64,000 nt of DNA. Origin: DASUPK01 sp963736305 (GTDB taxonomy: Bacteria; Actinomycetota; Thermoleophilia; Solirubrobacterales; 70-9). Shown here in pieces: positions 34,012 through 43,796 of the stretch; the first letter of the stretch is position 1, and each line of letters starts with the position of its first letter. A program made the translations under genes and the position numbers. The stretch lies in the NCBI GenBank assembly GCA_963736305.1, contig CAVTOD010000005.1, positions 806,001 to 870,000 of the forward strand, read 5' to 3'. The notes below the pieces were generated by a model. The model was not told where the DNA came from, made no database searches, and was given only the letters and a program-made list of their open reading frames with translations.

Positions 34012-36483
34012 TTACTTGCCGCTGGATGCGTTCTTGCCCTTGGACTGCTGCTGGCCGTGCTGCGATGCCGCCTGGTTCTTCTGCTTGGTTTGGGTGAGCT
34101 GGTTGACGCCGATGAGGTGGTCCACGAACAGCTTGCAGGCTTGGGCCGTGGGCACGACCTTGAAGCCGTCGGGGTTGACCGCGGTCAGATTGCCGATCAC
34201 GGCCGGCGCATCCACCCCGATCAGTGACTGGAACCAGTTGACGTCGTCGGCGGTGACACTGACGGTGACCGGGCCACCCTGGCTGGTCACCTCGCCGACC
34301 GGCCAGTACGGCCCCTGGTCGGGCCGATACGGGATGGCGGCATCGACGCCGGGGGACAGGTGCACGTCAACCCCTGGGGCCTTGACCGTCACGCCGGTCA
34401 CCGGGCTGACGTACTGCAGCGAGAGCTCCCATCTGCCGGGCGGCAGGGTGATCGTCTGGCTGGCCGTCTGGCCCGGACTCAACTGGTTGTCGATCGGAGC
34501 GCTCTTCGCGGCGGTGACTCCACCCTCGCCGAGGGAGCCTGCGTGACCGCCCGCCTTCCAGTAGAGCCGCTTCGCGATCACGTTTCGCGGTTGCCAGGTC
34601 AGCGCCTGGCCGCCCGCACGCGCGAAGGGCGCCAGCTTCGGCCGGTTGCAGCGGAGGACGCGTCCAGGTCGCGCCTCCTCGTAGAGGTTGGCGATCGGCG
34701 GAGTCGTTCCGGTGCGCTTCCAGAGCCTGTACGACGGGGTCGAGGCGACGAGGGTCCAGCCGGGCGGGGCCTGGCTCTGGTAGATCGCGCTGGTGGTGAC
34801 GGCATACGGGAAGTCGTTGAGTCCTGGTCCAGCTTTGGTCCCGTTGGTCGGCACCGAGTCGAAGTCGATCGGCAGCCGCTGGCTCTTGGTCACCGCCGAG
34901 GGCGTCCGCAGCTCCGCATTGAAGGCGGGGCTCCAGACCTCGGCGGTCCGCAGGCCGTAGTCCGTGAACCGGTCGCTGGTCAGGGCCAGGACCTTCTGGC
35001 CGTTGACCTCGTCCTGGAAGGCGCTCAGCTCCTGGAGACGGTCGTGCGGCGCGACCACGGTGTCGCGGAGGGCCAGGAAGCTCGAGTAGCCGGCCAGAGC
35101 GACGAAGACGACGGCGAAGATCCGCTTCGGCCAGCCGCCTCCCTTGGAGAGAAGAGCGGTGACCACGAGCAGCATCACCACCGAAGCCGGGACAACCACG
35201 GCCTTGGCGAGGATGTACAGGCCGCCGTTCTCGATGTACTTCGTCCCGAGGTAGATGACGAGACCGGAGGCAACCGCCGCGGGTACCGCGTAGTCGCGCT
35301 TGGCCGTCCACCAGACGAGGCCGATGCCCACCGCGGCGATCCCGATCAACCCGAAGATCCAGAAGTGGGTTACGTCGTGGGTGCCGAGCAGCCAGCTGCC
35401 GCTCGGCCAGATGCCGAGGGTCTCCAGCGGCGAGACGACGTAGCGCAGCTTGCTGTTGGTGTCGAGGACGTTGCCTACCGAGCCGGAATTGAGGAAGTCG
35501 AGCACCTTGGGGAGCTGGGTGAGCCCGACGAGGACGAGCACGATTGCCGCGGGAATCAGGATGTGCAGGGAGCTGCGCACCGTCGTGCGGACCTTCTCCA
35601 TGCCGCCCCGCCGGTCGATCACGGCCAGCTGGGCGAGGATCCAGAGGCCGCCGGTGACGGCGAGCCAGCCCACGCCGGGGAGGCTGTAGACGGGGATCAT
35701 CGCCGCCGTGATCAACGCCAGGCCGATCAGAATCGCGATCTTCCCGTCCTCGCTTTTCTCGATCTCGCGTAAGCCGAGCGCGAAGGCGATCAGGAACATC
35801 CCGGCGATCAGCTCCTTGAAACCGGCGATGCCGAGGACCGAGGCCGAGAGGTAGGCGAAGGCGACGAGCAGCGCGGCGAGCAGGCGGCGGCCGCTGGGTA
35901 GCTCGCGAAGCCCGCCGAGCGCGGTGATGCCGGTCAGGACGGGCACGGCGACCAGCAGCCCGAGCCAGCCCCAGAGCGGCTGCGTCCCCAGCACGCTGAC
36001 CACCGTCCCGACCAGGCTGTGGGGCCCGAGCGGATAGCCGTTGACGACGCTCTGCGGCGTCGGGCGGCTGGGGTCGACCAGGTAGTCGACGTCGACCAGA
36101 TGCATGGCCATGTCGTTGTTGAGTCCCACCCCCGGGATGCCGATGTGGCCGCTGGCGATGAAGGGGAACGAGGCGAGCAGGCCGGAGAGCAGCGCGACAG
36201 GGATCGCGATGCCTACCGCCGGCCCCAGGATCGACTCGGACCGAACCAGCAGCAGTACGATCGACGCGACCACCAGCACCGCGCAGGAGACGACCGAGGT
36301 GGCCTCGTTTCCCGGGAGCCGGATGGCGACCGAGCAGACCAGGATCAGCGTGGCGAATCCGACCGCGCCCTCCAGGAACGACGCCTCCTTGCGGCCCAGG
36401 GCAAGCAGGACCGCGCGCCCGACCAGCAGGGACGCGAGCAGGATTATCCCTGCAGAGACGTAGGTTCCGGCGAAGGCGCCCAC
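34012..36483 (-). CDS. Large polytopic membrane protein, probable GT-C-like glycan enzyme
   Basis: The 823-residue protein has 12 or more membrane helices in residues 1-500 (for example ILLASLLVGRAVLLAL and ILIPAAIVLVLVGL). A soluble C-terminal part of about 300 residues follows, with a beta-rich segment (TITLPPGRWELSLQYVSP). The last 25 residues are Gln/Lys/Ser-rich. The acidic loop LNNDMAMHLVDVDYL after the second helices resembles the acidic catalytic loop of GT-C glycosyltransferases. It starts at GTG. No family name is secure; an arabinosyl/mannosyl-transferase-like role in the surface glycan is the best guess. Confidence 0.75.
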   Translation of the reverse strand: MGAFAGTYVSAGIILLASLLVGRAVLLALGRKEASFLEGAVGFATLILVCSVAIRLPGNEATSVVSCAVLVVASIVLLLVRSESILGPAVGIAIPVALLSGLLASFPFIASGHIGIPGVGLNNDMAMHLVDVDYLVDPSRPTPQSVVNGYPLGPHSLVGTVVSVLGTQPLWGWLGLLVAVPVLTGITALGGLRELPSGRRLLAALLVAFAYLSASVLGIAGFKELIAGMFLIAFALGLREIEKSEDGKIAILIGLALITAAMIPVYSLPGVGWLAVTGGLWILAQLAVIDRRGGMEKVRTTVRSSLHILIPAAIVLVLVGLTQLPKVLDFLNSGSVGNVLDTNSKLRYVVSPLETLGIWPSGSWLLGTHDVTHFWIFGLIGIAAVGIGLVWWTAKRDYAVPAAVASGLVIYLGTKYIENGGLYILAKAVVVPASVVMLLVVTALLSKGGGWPKRIFAVVFVALAGYSSFLALRDTVVAPHDRLQELSAFQDEVNGQKVLALTSDRFTDYGLRTAEVWSPAFNAELRTPSAVTKSQRLPIDFDSVPTNGTKAGPGLNDFPYAVTTSAIYQSQAPPGWTLVASTPSYRLWKRTGTTPPIANLYEEARPGRVLRCNRPKLAPFARAGGQALTWQPRNVIAKRLYWKAGGHAGSLGEGGVTAAKSAPIDNQLSPGQTASQTITLPPGRWELSLQYVSPVTGVTVKAPGVDVHLSPGVDAAIPYRPDQGPYWPVGEVTSQGGPVTVSVTADDVNWFQSLIGVDAPAVIGNLTAVNPDGFKVVPTAQACKLFVDHLIGVNQLTQTKQKNQAASQHGQQQSKGKNASSGK

Positions 36484-36550
36484 GAGAGGCGGACAGGATA
36501 TGGAGTTGGGCCGAAAGCGGGGCTGAGGGACCGCTCGCGGTCCTGCCTGA

Positions 36551-37564
36551 TCAGGCGCCTATGCGATCCCGATCCGATTCGCCCCGCTCGCGCCCCAGCG
36601 TCAGGAACTGATCGAGCGGATATCCCCAGCGCAGCCCGCGCAGCACCTGCCAGTCCGAGCGCCGGCGAATCGAGTCCACCTGCTCGCGCCTCCGTGCGAG
36701 CTGCGCCCGGTTCGCCCGCACCCATCCATAGCTTCGGCGCTTCGCGCTCAGGAACTTCCGCCCGCGAATCAGGCAGTAGCCCCACATCATCAGCTCGGTC
36801 AGAGCCATGAGGGGGGAGATCGCCAAGCGCGTCCGTCCGCGGAGATCGGTGAGCAGCATCTTCCTGCGGTTGCGCTCGAGGAGGAAGAGCTTGTGGGGGA
36901 ACATCGACAGGTGGTAGTCGTGGACGACCGTCGAGCGTGGCACGCACCAGATCTCGCTCCCGGCGATCCGCAGGAGCCAGGAGAGCTCGACGTCCTCGAA
37001 GTAGAGGAATCCGCTCTCGTCCCAGCCACCGAGGCGCTCCAGCAGCGCCTTCCTGATGACGAACGCGGCGCCATGCAGGCCGTTCACCTCGAACGGCTCG
37101 TCACCCGCGACCTCTCGCGGCTTGCCGAGCAGGCGATTGAAGCCGAGGCCCGTCTTGTTGAGGTCCTGCCCGGCGGCGTTGATCCGGCCCGGGTCGGACT
37201 CGAGCAGGATCAGCGGGCAGGCGACCCCGGCCTCCGGCCTGGTTCCGAGCAGGGAGACGAGGGGATCAAGCCATCCAGCGCTGACGGCGACGTCCATGTT
37301 GAGCACCGCCACGTACTCGCCGCGGGCCTCGGGCAGGGCGGCGTTCACCGCGCCGGCATAGCCGCGGTTGGTCGGCGAGCGAATCAGCCTGACCGACTCG
37401 TGCTCCTCCGCCAGCCGCTCGACGATCGCGGCGCTGTCGTCGGAGGAGGCGTTGTCCACCACGAGGATCTCGGTCTCGATGCCGCTGGTGTCCCGCAACA
37501 GCGCCCCCAGGCAGTCCTCGAGCGCCCCGGCCCCGTTGTAGTTGACGACTACGACCGAGACCAG
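36551..37564 (-). CDS. Glycosyltransferase family 2 (rhamnosyl-transferase-like)
   Basis: The protein of about 337 residues is a GT-A fold transferase: VSVVVVNYNGAGALEDC at the N-terminus, VVDNASSDDSA, the metal-binding VLNMDVAVSAGW (DxD-like) and EDVELSWLLR. This pattern is close to WbbL-type rhamnosyltransferases. No ATG, GTG or TTG lies near the true N-terminus; CTG 37564, 9 bases after GAGGAGGG, fits best. It overlaps the end of the upstream GT2 gene by 16 bp. Confidence 0.84.
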   Translation of the reverse strand: MVSVVVVNYNGAGALEDCLGALLRDTSGIETEILVVDNASSDDSAAIVERLAEEHESVRLIRSPTNRGYAGAVNAALPEARGEYVAVLNMDVAVSAGWLDPLVSLLGTRPEAGVACPLILLESDPGRINAAGQDLNKTGLGFNRLLGKPREVAGDEPFEVNGLHGAAFVIRKALLERLGGWDESGFLYFEDVELSWLLRIAGSEIWCVPRSTVVHDYHLSMFPHKLFLLERNRRKMLLTDLRGRTRLAISPLMALTELMMWGYCLIRGRKFLSAKRRSYGWVRANRAQLARRREQVDSIRRRSDWQVLRGLRWGYPLDQFLTLGRERGESDRDRIGA

Positions 37565-38763
37565 TTGGACGAGCCCTCCTCGGCGAGGCGGCTGATCCGG
37601 CCGCTGAAGATGGAGATGAAGAGCGCGGCCGAGAGCATCTGCAGGCCGAGGACCAGGAAGGTCGTGGCGAGCACCAGGGCGCGGGTGTCCGTGAAGATGT
37701 TGTTCCCGGCCCACTGAATCGTCAGCTGGATCAGCTTGGCGAACGAGCCGACCATCAGGAGCATGCCGAGCCCCGCGACCGCCAGCCGGAAGCGGACGGA
37801 GATCACGCGAAGCAACCACCGGGGCGGCGCCTTCCCGGCCTCGACCCCGTAGAGCGCCGCGGCGACGCCGAAGATCACGAGCTGAAAGGCGGCCAGCACT
37901 CCGAGCGCCGTGACGATGAAGCTGTTGATGTCGAGCCCGAGGAAGAAGGTGTGCACGGGTCCGAGAATCGCGAGCAGCACGGCCCCGGTGATCGTCACCG
38001 CCATCAACGTCAACCCGGGCACGATGAAGCTCAGCGTCGGGTTGTAGATCAGCAGCAGCACGATCACCCGGCCGAGGATTCGCAGCCCGTCCTTCCACGG
38101 GCTGAGCTTCTTCTCGCCCATCCGCGGCAGGTAGGAGATCGGGATTTCGGCCTCGCGCAGGCCGCGCGCCTTCGCCTTGATGCCGATCTCGGTCTCGATG
38201 TCGAAGCCGCGCGCCTCGGTGCCGAGCCGGACCGCCTCGGAGCGCCGGATCGCGTAGAGGCCGGTGAGCTGATCGGCTCCCTCGAGGCCGTGGCTGAGGG
38301 CGAGCAGCTTGTTGAAGAGCCAGTTCCCGAAGCGGTTGATCACCGGCATGCTCTCCGGCTCCGACTCGCGGATGCCCCGCACGAGGTCGTTGTCGTCGAG
38401 GAGGTCGACCATCTCCTTGATCGCCGGCACCGGGTAGGTCGCGTCGGCGTCCATGATCACGACGTTCTCGCCCTGCGCCTCGGCGATTCCGGTGCGGATC
38501 GCCACGCCCTTGCCGCGGTTGGATTGGTGCTTCACGAGGCGGACGGGATAGCGCTCGGCGACCTCGGCTGTGTCGTCGGTCGAGCCGTCGTCGATCACCA
38601 AGACCTCATAGGTCTGGTCGAGGTACTCGCCGAGCTCGGCGAGCACGTGCGGAAGCGCCGCGCCCTCGTTGTACGCGGGAAGCAGCACGGTGGTGCGGAC
38701 GACGCCGGCGCCGGCCGCGCCTTCGTCCCCCGCTCTCTTGGAAGCGGTGACCGCCATGAGCAT
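37549..38763 (-). CDS. Polyprenyl-phosphate glycosyltransferase (DPM1-like GT2) with membrane C-terminus
   Basis: The N-terminal 240 residues form a GT-A domain: TVLLPAYNEGAALP, VIDDGSTDDTAEVA and MDADATYPVPAI. The conserved block GADQLTGLYAIRR is typical of dolichol/polyprenol-phosphate sugar transferases. The C-terminal 160 residues have four membrane helices (for example FIVPGLTLMAVTITGAVLL). It should load a sugar onto undecaprenyl phosphate for use on the outer face. Two ATGs lie six bases apart at the start. Confidence 0.87.
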   Translation of the reverse strand: MLMAVTASKRAGDEGAAGAGVVRTTVLLPAYNEGAALPHVLAELGEYLDQTYEVLVIDDGSTDDTAEVAERYPVRLVKHQSNRGKGVAIRTGIAEAQGENVVIMDADATYPVPAIKEMVDLLDDNDLVRGIRESEPESMPVINRFGNWLFNKLLALSHGLEGADQLTGLYAIRRSEAVRLGTEARGFDIETEIGIKAKARGLREAEIPISYLPRMGEKKLSPWKDGLRILGRVIVLLLIYNPTLSFIVPGLTLMAVTITGAVLLAILGPVHTFFLGLDINSFIVTALGVLAAFQLVIFGVAAALYGVEAGKAPPRWLLRVISVRFRLAVAGLGMLLMVGSFAKLIQLTIQWAGNNIFTDTRALVLATTFLVLGLQMLSAALFISIFSGRISRLAEEGSSNWSRS

Positions 38764-38802
38764 CCGAAGGATAGGTTGGGGAGGACGAGGAGGTGGGCGG
38801 GG

Positions 38803-39333
38803 TCAGCCCGCCCCTTTCGCCTCCGCCTCGCGGGCCTCGAGGATCTCCTCACGCTCGGTCAGGCGGTTGCGCCTGCGCGTCTCGGCCTCGCGCCGGCGGC
38901 GCTCCTCGACCGGGCCCTCGACCTCGAGCGGGGGCACGGGGATCGGTTCCCCCTTCTCGTCGACGGCGACCATGGTCAGGTAGGCGGTGCCGGTGGCGTG
39001 GATCTCGCCGGTGACCGCGTTCTCGGCCTCGACCCGGACGCCTACCTCCATCGACGTCCGCCAGACGGCGTTGACGCTGGCGCTGCAGCGCAGCAGCTCG
39101 CCCACGTACACGGGATGCAGGAAGGTCATCCGGTCCATCCCGGCGGTCACCACCCTGCAGCCGGAATGCCGGATGGCGGCGATCCCGGCGGCCTCGTCGC
39201 ACATCCTCATCACCACGCCGCCATGCACGAAGCCGGCCGAGTTCGCGTCCTGGATGCTCATCCAGCGGATCAGCTCCGATCGCGAGCCGGAGACGGTACG
39301 CGGGCCGGTGCGCCTATCGGTGGACTCCGCCAT
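38803..39333 (-). CDS. Acyl-CoA thioesterase, hot-dog fold
   Basis: This 176-residue protein resembles the cytosolic acyl-CoA hydrolase (YciA/BFIT) family, with MSIQDANSAGFVHGGVVM (catalytic Asn/Asp-type helix) near residues 25-42 and the HPVYVGELLRCSASVN strand. It hydrolyses acyl-CoA to free acid and CoA. The last 40 residues are a charged Arg/Glu helix. It is a metabolic gene placed inside the glycan locus, with no evident link to it. Confidence 0.85.
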   Translation of the reverse strand: MAESTDRRTGPRTVSGSRSELIRWMSIQDANSAGFVHGGVVMRMCDEAAGIAAIRHSGCRVVTAGMDRMTFLHPVYVGELLRCSASVNAVWRTSMEVGVRVEAENAVTGEIHATGTAYLTMVAVDEKGEPIPVPPLEVEGPVEERRRREAETRRRNRLTEREEILEAREAEAKGAG

Positions 39334-39372
39334 GGGGCGCGATCCTAGTGGTGGCTACTCTGGCGCCGGACC

Positions 39373-40203
39373 ATGCCCCGTCACGGCGACATCACGGTCG
39401 TGATCCCGTGCTTCAACCACGGGCACTTCCTGCTCGAGTCGGTCGAGCGCGCCATCGGCCAGAACGGCGGCCCGCCGAAGGTGATCGTCGTCGACGATGG
39501 CTCCACCGACGAGGCGACCGAGCGCGCGCTCGAGGCCCTGCCCGACGGCGTCCAGCTGATCCGCCAGCAGAACTCCGGCGTCGCCGCCGCCCGCAACGCC
39601 GGCTTCGAGAACTCGGACTCCGAGCTGCTGCTGATGGTCGACGCCGATGACCGGCTGACGCCGGACGCGCTCGACGTGCTCCGCCCCCCGCTCGAGGCCA
39701 ACCCCGACGTCGGCTACTGCTACGGGCTGATGAAGCTGATCGGAGCCTGGTCGGGCGTCCTCCGCTTCCCGGACTTCGATCCGTACATCCTGCTCCACCG
39801 CTCCATCGCCGGGGCCCAGCTCGGCCTGGTGAGACGGCGCTGCTGGGAGGACGCGGGCGGCTTCGACTCCGCGATCGACGGCTACGAGGACTGGGACTTC
39901 TGCCTGAGCGCGCTGGAGAAGGGCTGGCGAGGGCTGCAGATCGACCGCGTCACCCACGAGTACCGGAAGCACGAGCGCTCGGGAGAGGAGGAGCACCGGC
40001 GCCGTTACCGCCGCGTCTACCGCCAGATTCGCGCCAAGCACGCCGACCTCTTCGCGCGGCGGGGCGAGTTCGCGAAGCAGACGGACCTCAGCCCGCTCCA
40101 CCGTTTCGTCTATCGCACGTACTTCGCCTGGCGCCCGATCCCGGCGAAGGTCGAGAAGGCGCTCTACCGAAACGTGATCTTCCGGCGACGCGCCGCCGGC
40201 TAG
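39373..40203 (+). CDS. Glycosyltransferase family 2
   Basis: The 276-residue GT-A transferase has ITVVIPCFNHGHFLLES, VVDDGSTDEATERAL, NAGFENSDSELLLMVDADD (DxD region) and the acceptor-side GYEDWDFCLSALEKGWRG with the ED motif. There are no membrane helices. The start at ATG 39373 is the only good one. A 6-bp hairpin (40223-40239) lies 20 bases after the stop. The donor and acceptor are unknown. Confidence 0.86.
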   Translation: MPRHGDITVVIPCFNHGHFLLESVERAIGQNGGPPKVIVVDDGSTDEATERALEALPDGVQLIRQQNSGVAAARNAGFENSDSELLLMVDADDRLTPDALDVLRPPLEANPDVGYCYGLMKLIGAWSGVLRFPDFDPYILLHRSIAGAQLGLVRRRCWEDAGGFDSAIDGYEDWDFCLSALEKGWRGLQIDRVTHEYRKHERSGEEEHRRRYRRVYRQIRAKHADLFARRGEFAKQTDLSPLHRFVYRTYFAWRPIPAKVEKALYRNVIFRRRAAG

Positions 40204-40222
40204 GCGCGCGCTCTGCTGTCAC

Positions 40223-40239
40223 AGACGGCGGCCCCGTCT
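40223..40239. terminator. Candidate hairpin terminator after a GT2 gene
   Basis: AGACGG and CCGTCT form a perfect 6-bp stem with a 5-base loop, 20 bases after the stop of the 39373-40203 gene. No T-run follows, so termination is only a suggestion. Confidence 0.35.
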
Positions 40240-40273
40240 CGTCTCCCTGGTGAGAGCGACGAAAGGAGCCGTC

Positions 40274-40660
40274 ATGGACGTCGACCCGAAGGCACGCCGA
40301 AGGGCGGAGGTCGTCGACGAGGTATCGAAGTGGACCGTCGGAGCGGGGATCCTCGCGGTGGCACTCGCCCCGCTGGCGATTCCGATCCTCGTCCTGACCG
40401 GCGTGGCGCTGCTTCCCCTGGCCCTGCCGCTGATCCCGATCGCCCTGGTCGCGGGCCTGGTCTATCTGCCGGTGCGGGCCATCCGCGGCCTGCGGGGCGC
40501 AACCGGTCGTCAGCTCGTGGGGGCACGGCAGAGGAAGAGGTGCTCCGCCGCGTCGAGCTCGAAACGCTCCACGGTCACCTCGTCAAATAGCTGGGCCGGG
40601 GTCCGGTCTTCGACCTCGAAGCCGGCCGCGCGAAGCCGGTCGGCGAGGTCGGTGCCGTAG
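40274..40660 (+). CDS. Small membrane protein, hypothetical
   Basis: A strong GAAAGGAG site precedes ATG 40274. The first 85 residues look coding: a charged start (DVDPKARRRAEVVDEVSKW), then two hydrophobic helices (GILAVALAPLAIPILVLTG and ALLPLALPLIPIALVAGLVY). After about position 40520 the frame runs antisense through the 3' end of the convergent methyltransferase and looks like shadow sequence, so the true C-terminus is doubtful; a lost stop or frame change near 40510 is possible. Function unknown. Confidence 0.5.
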   Translation: MDVDPKARRRAEVVDEVSKWTVGAGILAVALAPLAIPILVLTGVALLPLALPLIPIALVAGLVYLPVRAIRGLRGATGRQLVGARQRKRCSAASSSKRSTVTSSNSWAGVRSSTSKPAARSRSARSVP

Positions 40661-41337
40661 ATGCGGACGTGGTCCTGCTGGCCGAAGGCGACCATGCGGT
40701 CGAGCGGCGAGGTGATCGACGGGTCCTCGTAGGTGGGGCGGTCGGGCCGGTACGGCGTGAGCACGAGCGCCAGTCCGCCTGAGGCGAGCACGCGGCGAAG
40801 CTCCGACATCGCCGCACGGTCGTCCGGGACGTGCTCGAGAACGTGGCTGCACAGGATCAGGTCGAAGGAGCCGTCCGCCAGATCCATGTCGGTGATGTCG
40901 AGGCGCAGGTCGGCCGGGGCATAGAGATCGGCGGTGACGCGCTCCAGGCCTCCCAGCCGCTCGAAGACCGGGTCGAAGAGCGGCTCGGGGGCGAAGTGGA
41001 GGAGCCGGCGGCCGGGCAGATCCCCCCGGGCGAGGAGCAGAGCGATCGCGCGGTGGCGGGGGTGGGAGCGGCAGCGCGGGCAGATGCCGCCGAAGCCGGC
41101 GAGACGCCGGCGGGACATCCGCTTGAAATGGCCCCCGCAGCAGGGGCACTCCCGCCCCTCGCCCCGGAGCATCCAGGCGCTCAGGCGGCCGTTTGCGTTG
41201 GCGGCGGCGTAGAGCACTCGCGCGAGCCGGTGGTGGCGCAGGACCCACTCGATGGCCTCCGCCAGGGCGACTGCGATCCGCAGCCGCAGCGTTGGCCCCT
41301 CGAAGACCGGCCCCGCCTCGCCCGGATGGTCAGCCAC
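40510..41337 (-). CDS. SAM-dependent methyltransferase with N-terminal zinc-ribbon
   Basis: The 275-residue protein has a Cys4 element (CPCCGGHF and CPRCRSHPRHRA) near residues 64-90. A Rossmann methyltransferase follows, with LHFAPEPLFDPVFERL, LRLDITDMDLADGSFDLILC, HVLEHVPDD and the LRRVLASGGLALVLTPY motif. Such zinc-plus-methyltransferase proteins are common in glycan loci and modify sugars or lipid carriers. The GTG start overlaps the stop of the upstream GT2 gene by 8 bp, so the two are coupled. Confidence 0.83.
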   Translation of the reverse strand: MADHPGEAGPVFEGPTLRLRIAVALAEAIEWVLRHHRLARVLYAAANANGRLSAWMLRGEGRECPCCGGHFKRMSRRRLAGFGGICPRCRSHPRHRAIALLLARGDLPGRRLLHFAPEPLFDPVFERLGGLERVTADLYAPADLRLDITDMDLADGSFDLILCSHVLEHVPDDRAAMSELRRVLASGGLALVLTPYRPDRPTYEDPSITSPLDRMVAFGQQDHVRIYGTDLADRLRAAGFEVEDRTPAQLFDEVTVERFELDAAEHLFLCRAPTS

Positions 41338-42136
41338 GAGCGCCGATCCGCCGCAGCAGCTTCACCACGCCGCGGGGCTCCGGGTGCGGCCAGGAGGAGA
41401 TCCGCGGCAGGATCGCCCGCCGGGCCCCCTCGTAGGAGCGCATGATCCCCCGCTGCAGCGGGTTGCGAGCCCACTTCAGCCTGATGTCCCTCGCCTCGTT
41501 CAGCTGAACCCAGACGTCGGTGGTCGTCTTGCTGTCGGGGTGGTAGCGGAAGTTGAGGACGGGCTCGTCGATCAGATCGACGCGCGCCCCGCGCAGCAGC
41601 CGCAGGTAGAAGTCGTAGTCGGCGGCGTCGACGTAGGTCTCGTCCAGGGACGGTGCCTGCTCGAGCAGCTCCCGGCGCCAGATGATCGTCGGCGTGGTGA
41701 CGAATGCGCCGAAGTAGAGGTACCTCCGCCAGCTGAACTTCGGCGGCACGAGTGTCCGGAAGACCTCGCCGTGCTCGTCGACATAGTTGACGCCGCCGAA
41801 GATCGCTCCGACTTCGGGATTGCTCTCGAGATGGTCGATTGCGCGGTCGATTGCCTCGGGGATGTAGGCGTCGTCGGCGTTGACCCAGGCCAGCAGGTCA
41901 CCGCGCGCCATCCGCAGGCCCTTGTTGACCGCGTTGGTCTGCCCGCTGTCTGGCTCGGAGATCCAGGTGAGATGAGGATCCTCGCGGCCCTCGAGCAGCT
42001 CGACCGTGCCGTCGTCAGAGTCGCCGTCGACGACGACGTGCTCGTGCGGAGTGCGCAGCGCGGCCACGCTGTCGAGCGTGTCCGGGAGGTAGCGCGCCAT
42101 GTTGTACGCGGGGGTGATCACGGAGAGAAGCGCCAT
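41330..42136 (-). CDS. Glycosyltransferase family 2
   Basis: The 268-residue GT-A enzyme has [48 protein letters not shown] and the DxD-type [30 protein letters not shown] marks the acceptor-binding end. It is paralogous to the GT2 genes at 57287-58144 and at the right edge, which share the SEPDxGQxxAxNxxL block. It is divergent from rmlC, 20 bases away, so the promoters must overlap. Confidence 0.87.
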   Translation of the reverse strand: MALLSVITPAYNMARYLPDTLDSVAALRTPHEHVVVDGDSDDGTVELLEGREDPHLTWISEPDSGQTNAVNKGLRMARGDLLAWVNADDAYIPEAIDRAIDHLESNPEVGAIFGGVNYVDEHGEVFRTLVPPKFSWRRYLYFGAFVTTPTIIWRRELLEQAPSLDETYVDAADYDFYLRLLRGARVDLIDEPVLNFRYHPDSKTTTDVWVQLNEARDIRLKWARNPLQRGIMRSYEGARRAILPRISSWPHPEPRGVVKLLRRIGARG

Positions 42137-42156
42137 TACGGCATCATTGCCGCCCC

Positions 42157-42708
42157 GTGGACGTGGTGCCGACCAGACTCGAGGGACCGATCCTGCTTCA
42201 GCCGACGATCCACCGCGACAACCGGGGGTTCTTCATCGAGAGCTACCGCCGCGAGGTTCTCGCCGACCTCGGCGTCGCCGACGAGTGGGTCCAGGACAAC
42301 CACTCACGCTCGAGCAAGGGAATCGTCAGGGGCATGCACTTCCAGCCCGGCATGGCCAAGCTCGTGCGCTCCTCCCGCGGCGAGGTCGTCGACGTCCTGG
42401 TCGACATCAGGAGGGGATCGCCCACCTTCGGGCGGTGGGAGGCGTTCACGCTCAACGACGAGAACCTGCGCCACCTCTACTGCCCCGACGGCTTCGCCCA
42501 TGGCTTCTGCGTCACCAGCGATATCGCCGACGTGATCTACAAGTGCTCGGCGTACTACGACCCGTCGGTCGAGAGCGGGTTCGCCTACAACGATCCCGAT
42601 GTGGGCATCGAGTGGCCGGACGTCGAGCTGATCCCCTCAGATCGCGACGCCGGCGCCCCCCTCCTCAAAGACCTGGAGGGAGAGCTCCCCTTCGTCTACG
42701 AGGGTTAG
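42157..42708 (+). CDS. rfbC: dTDP-4-dehydrorhamnose 3,5-epimerase-like protein
   Basis: The 183-residue cupin has the RmlC features [35 protein letters not shown] (catalytic His) and [19 protein letters not shown]. It epimerises C3 and C5 of dTDP-4-keto-6-deoxyglucose in dTDP-L-rhamnose synthesis. rmlA, rmlB and rmlD are not in the window. The start is GTG 42157. Eleven bases separate it from gmd, so they are co-transcribed. Confidence 0.9.
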   Translation: MDVVPTRLEGPILLQPTIHRDNRGFFIESYRREVLADLGVADEWVQDNHSRSSKGIVRGMHFQPGMAKLVRSSRGEVVDVLVDIRRGSPTFGRWEAFTLNDENLRHLYCPDGFAHGFCVTSDIADVIYKCSAYYDPSVESGFAYNDPDVGIEWPDVELIPSDRDAGAPLLKDLEGELPFVYEG

Positions 42709-42719
42709 CCTGCAGAGCA

Positions 42720-43796
42720 ATGAACGAGCCGCCGTCCAACGACGCCCATCCCTACCTGCCCAGGGTCCCCGGTACGGGCAAGCGCGCACTGATCACCGGG
42801 ATCTCCGGCCAGGACGGCTCCTACCTCGCCGAGCTCCTGCTGGAGAAGGGCTACGAGGTTCACGGGATCATCCGCCGCTCCTCGAGCTTCAACACCGACC
42901 GGATCGACCACCTCTACCACGACCCGCACGAGACCGGCGTCAAGCTCTTCACCCACTACGGGGACCTGACGGATTCCGTCGCGCTGGTCAAGCTGCTCTA
43001 CGAGCTCCAGCCGGACGAGATCTACCACCTGGGCGCCCAGAGCCACGTCCGGGTCTCCTTCGAGATTCCCGAGTACACGTTCGACGTCACGGCCGCCGGC
43101 ACGGTGCGGTTGCTCGAGGCGATCCGCGAGGCGGGGGTGCGCCCGCGCTTCTACCAGGCGTCCTCGTCCGAGATGTTCGGCGCCGCGCCGCCTCCCCAGA
43201 CCGAGGACACGCCGTTCCATCCGCGCAGTCCCTACGGCGTCGCCAAGCTCGCGGCGTACTGGGCGACGGTGAACTACCGCGAGGCGTACGAGATGTTCGC
43301 CGTCAACGGGATCCTCTTCAACCACGAGTCTCCGCGCCGTGGCGAGACCTTCGTCACACGCAAGATCACCCGCGCGGTCGCCCGGATTGCCGAGGGGATG
43401 CAGGAGAAGCTCTACCTGGGGAACCTCGAAGCCAAGCGCGACTGGGGCTACGCCCCCGACTACGTCGAGGCGATGTGGCGGATGCTCCAGGCCTCCGAGC
43501 CGGAGGACTTCGTGATCGCCACCGGTGAGACCCACACCGTTCGAGAGGCGGTCGAGATTGCCTTCGCACGGGCCGGCCTGGACGCCGACGAGCACGTCGA
43601 GATCGACCCCAACTACTACCGGCCCTCCGAGGTCGACGTGCTGCTCGGCGACGCGTCGAAGGCCAAGGAGAAGCTGGGCTGGGAGCCGAAGGTCCGCTTC
43701 CAGGAGCTGGTCGAGCTGATGGTCGACGCGGACGTCGCCGCGCTGCAGGACCAGCTGGCGGGCAAGGTGACCCGCTACAGCCACGAGAGCGCCTGA
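42720..43796 (+). CDS. gmd: GDP-mannose 4,6-dehydratase
   Basis: The 358-residue short-chain dehydrogenase makes GDP-4-keto-6-deoxy-mannose, the precursor of GDP-fucose, -rhamnose or -perosamine. It has [18 protein letters not shown], the [13 protein letters not shown] segment, the active-site [22 protein letters not shown] (YxxxK) and the GDP-mannose-binding [16 protein letters not shown], which are diagnostic of Gmd. About 20 N-terminal residues precede the usual start. The stop lies in a perfect inverted repeat that also covers the next start. Confidence 0.94.
   Translation: MNEPPSNDAHPYLPRVPGTGKRALITGISGQDGSYLAELLLEKGYEVHGIIRRSSSFNTDRIDHLYHDPHETGVKLFTHYGDLTDSVALVKLLYELQPDEIYHLGAQSHVRVSFEIPEYTFDVTAAGTVRLLEAIREAGVRPRFYQASSSEMFGAAPPPQTEDTPFHPRSPYGVAKLAAYWATVNYREAYEMFAVNGILFNHESPRRGETFVTRKITRAVARIAEGMQEKLYLGNLEAKRDWGYAPDYVEAMWRMLQASEPEDFVIATGETHTVREAVEIAFARAGLDADEHVEIDPNYYRPSEVDVLLGDASKAKEKLGWEPKVRFQELVELMVDADVAALQDQLAGKVTRYSHESA

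Noticed and set aside
40330..40590. Alternative plus frame ending EEEVLRRVELETLHGHLVK
   Set aside because: It looks protein-like but is antisense to the methyltransferase C-terminus (VERFELDAAEHLFLCR), which fits its family; kept only as a hint that the small membrane gene may have a frame problem.
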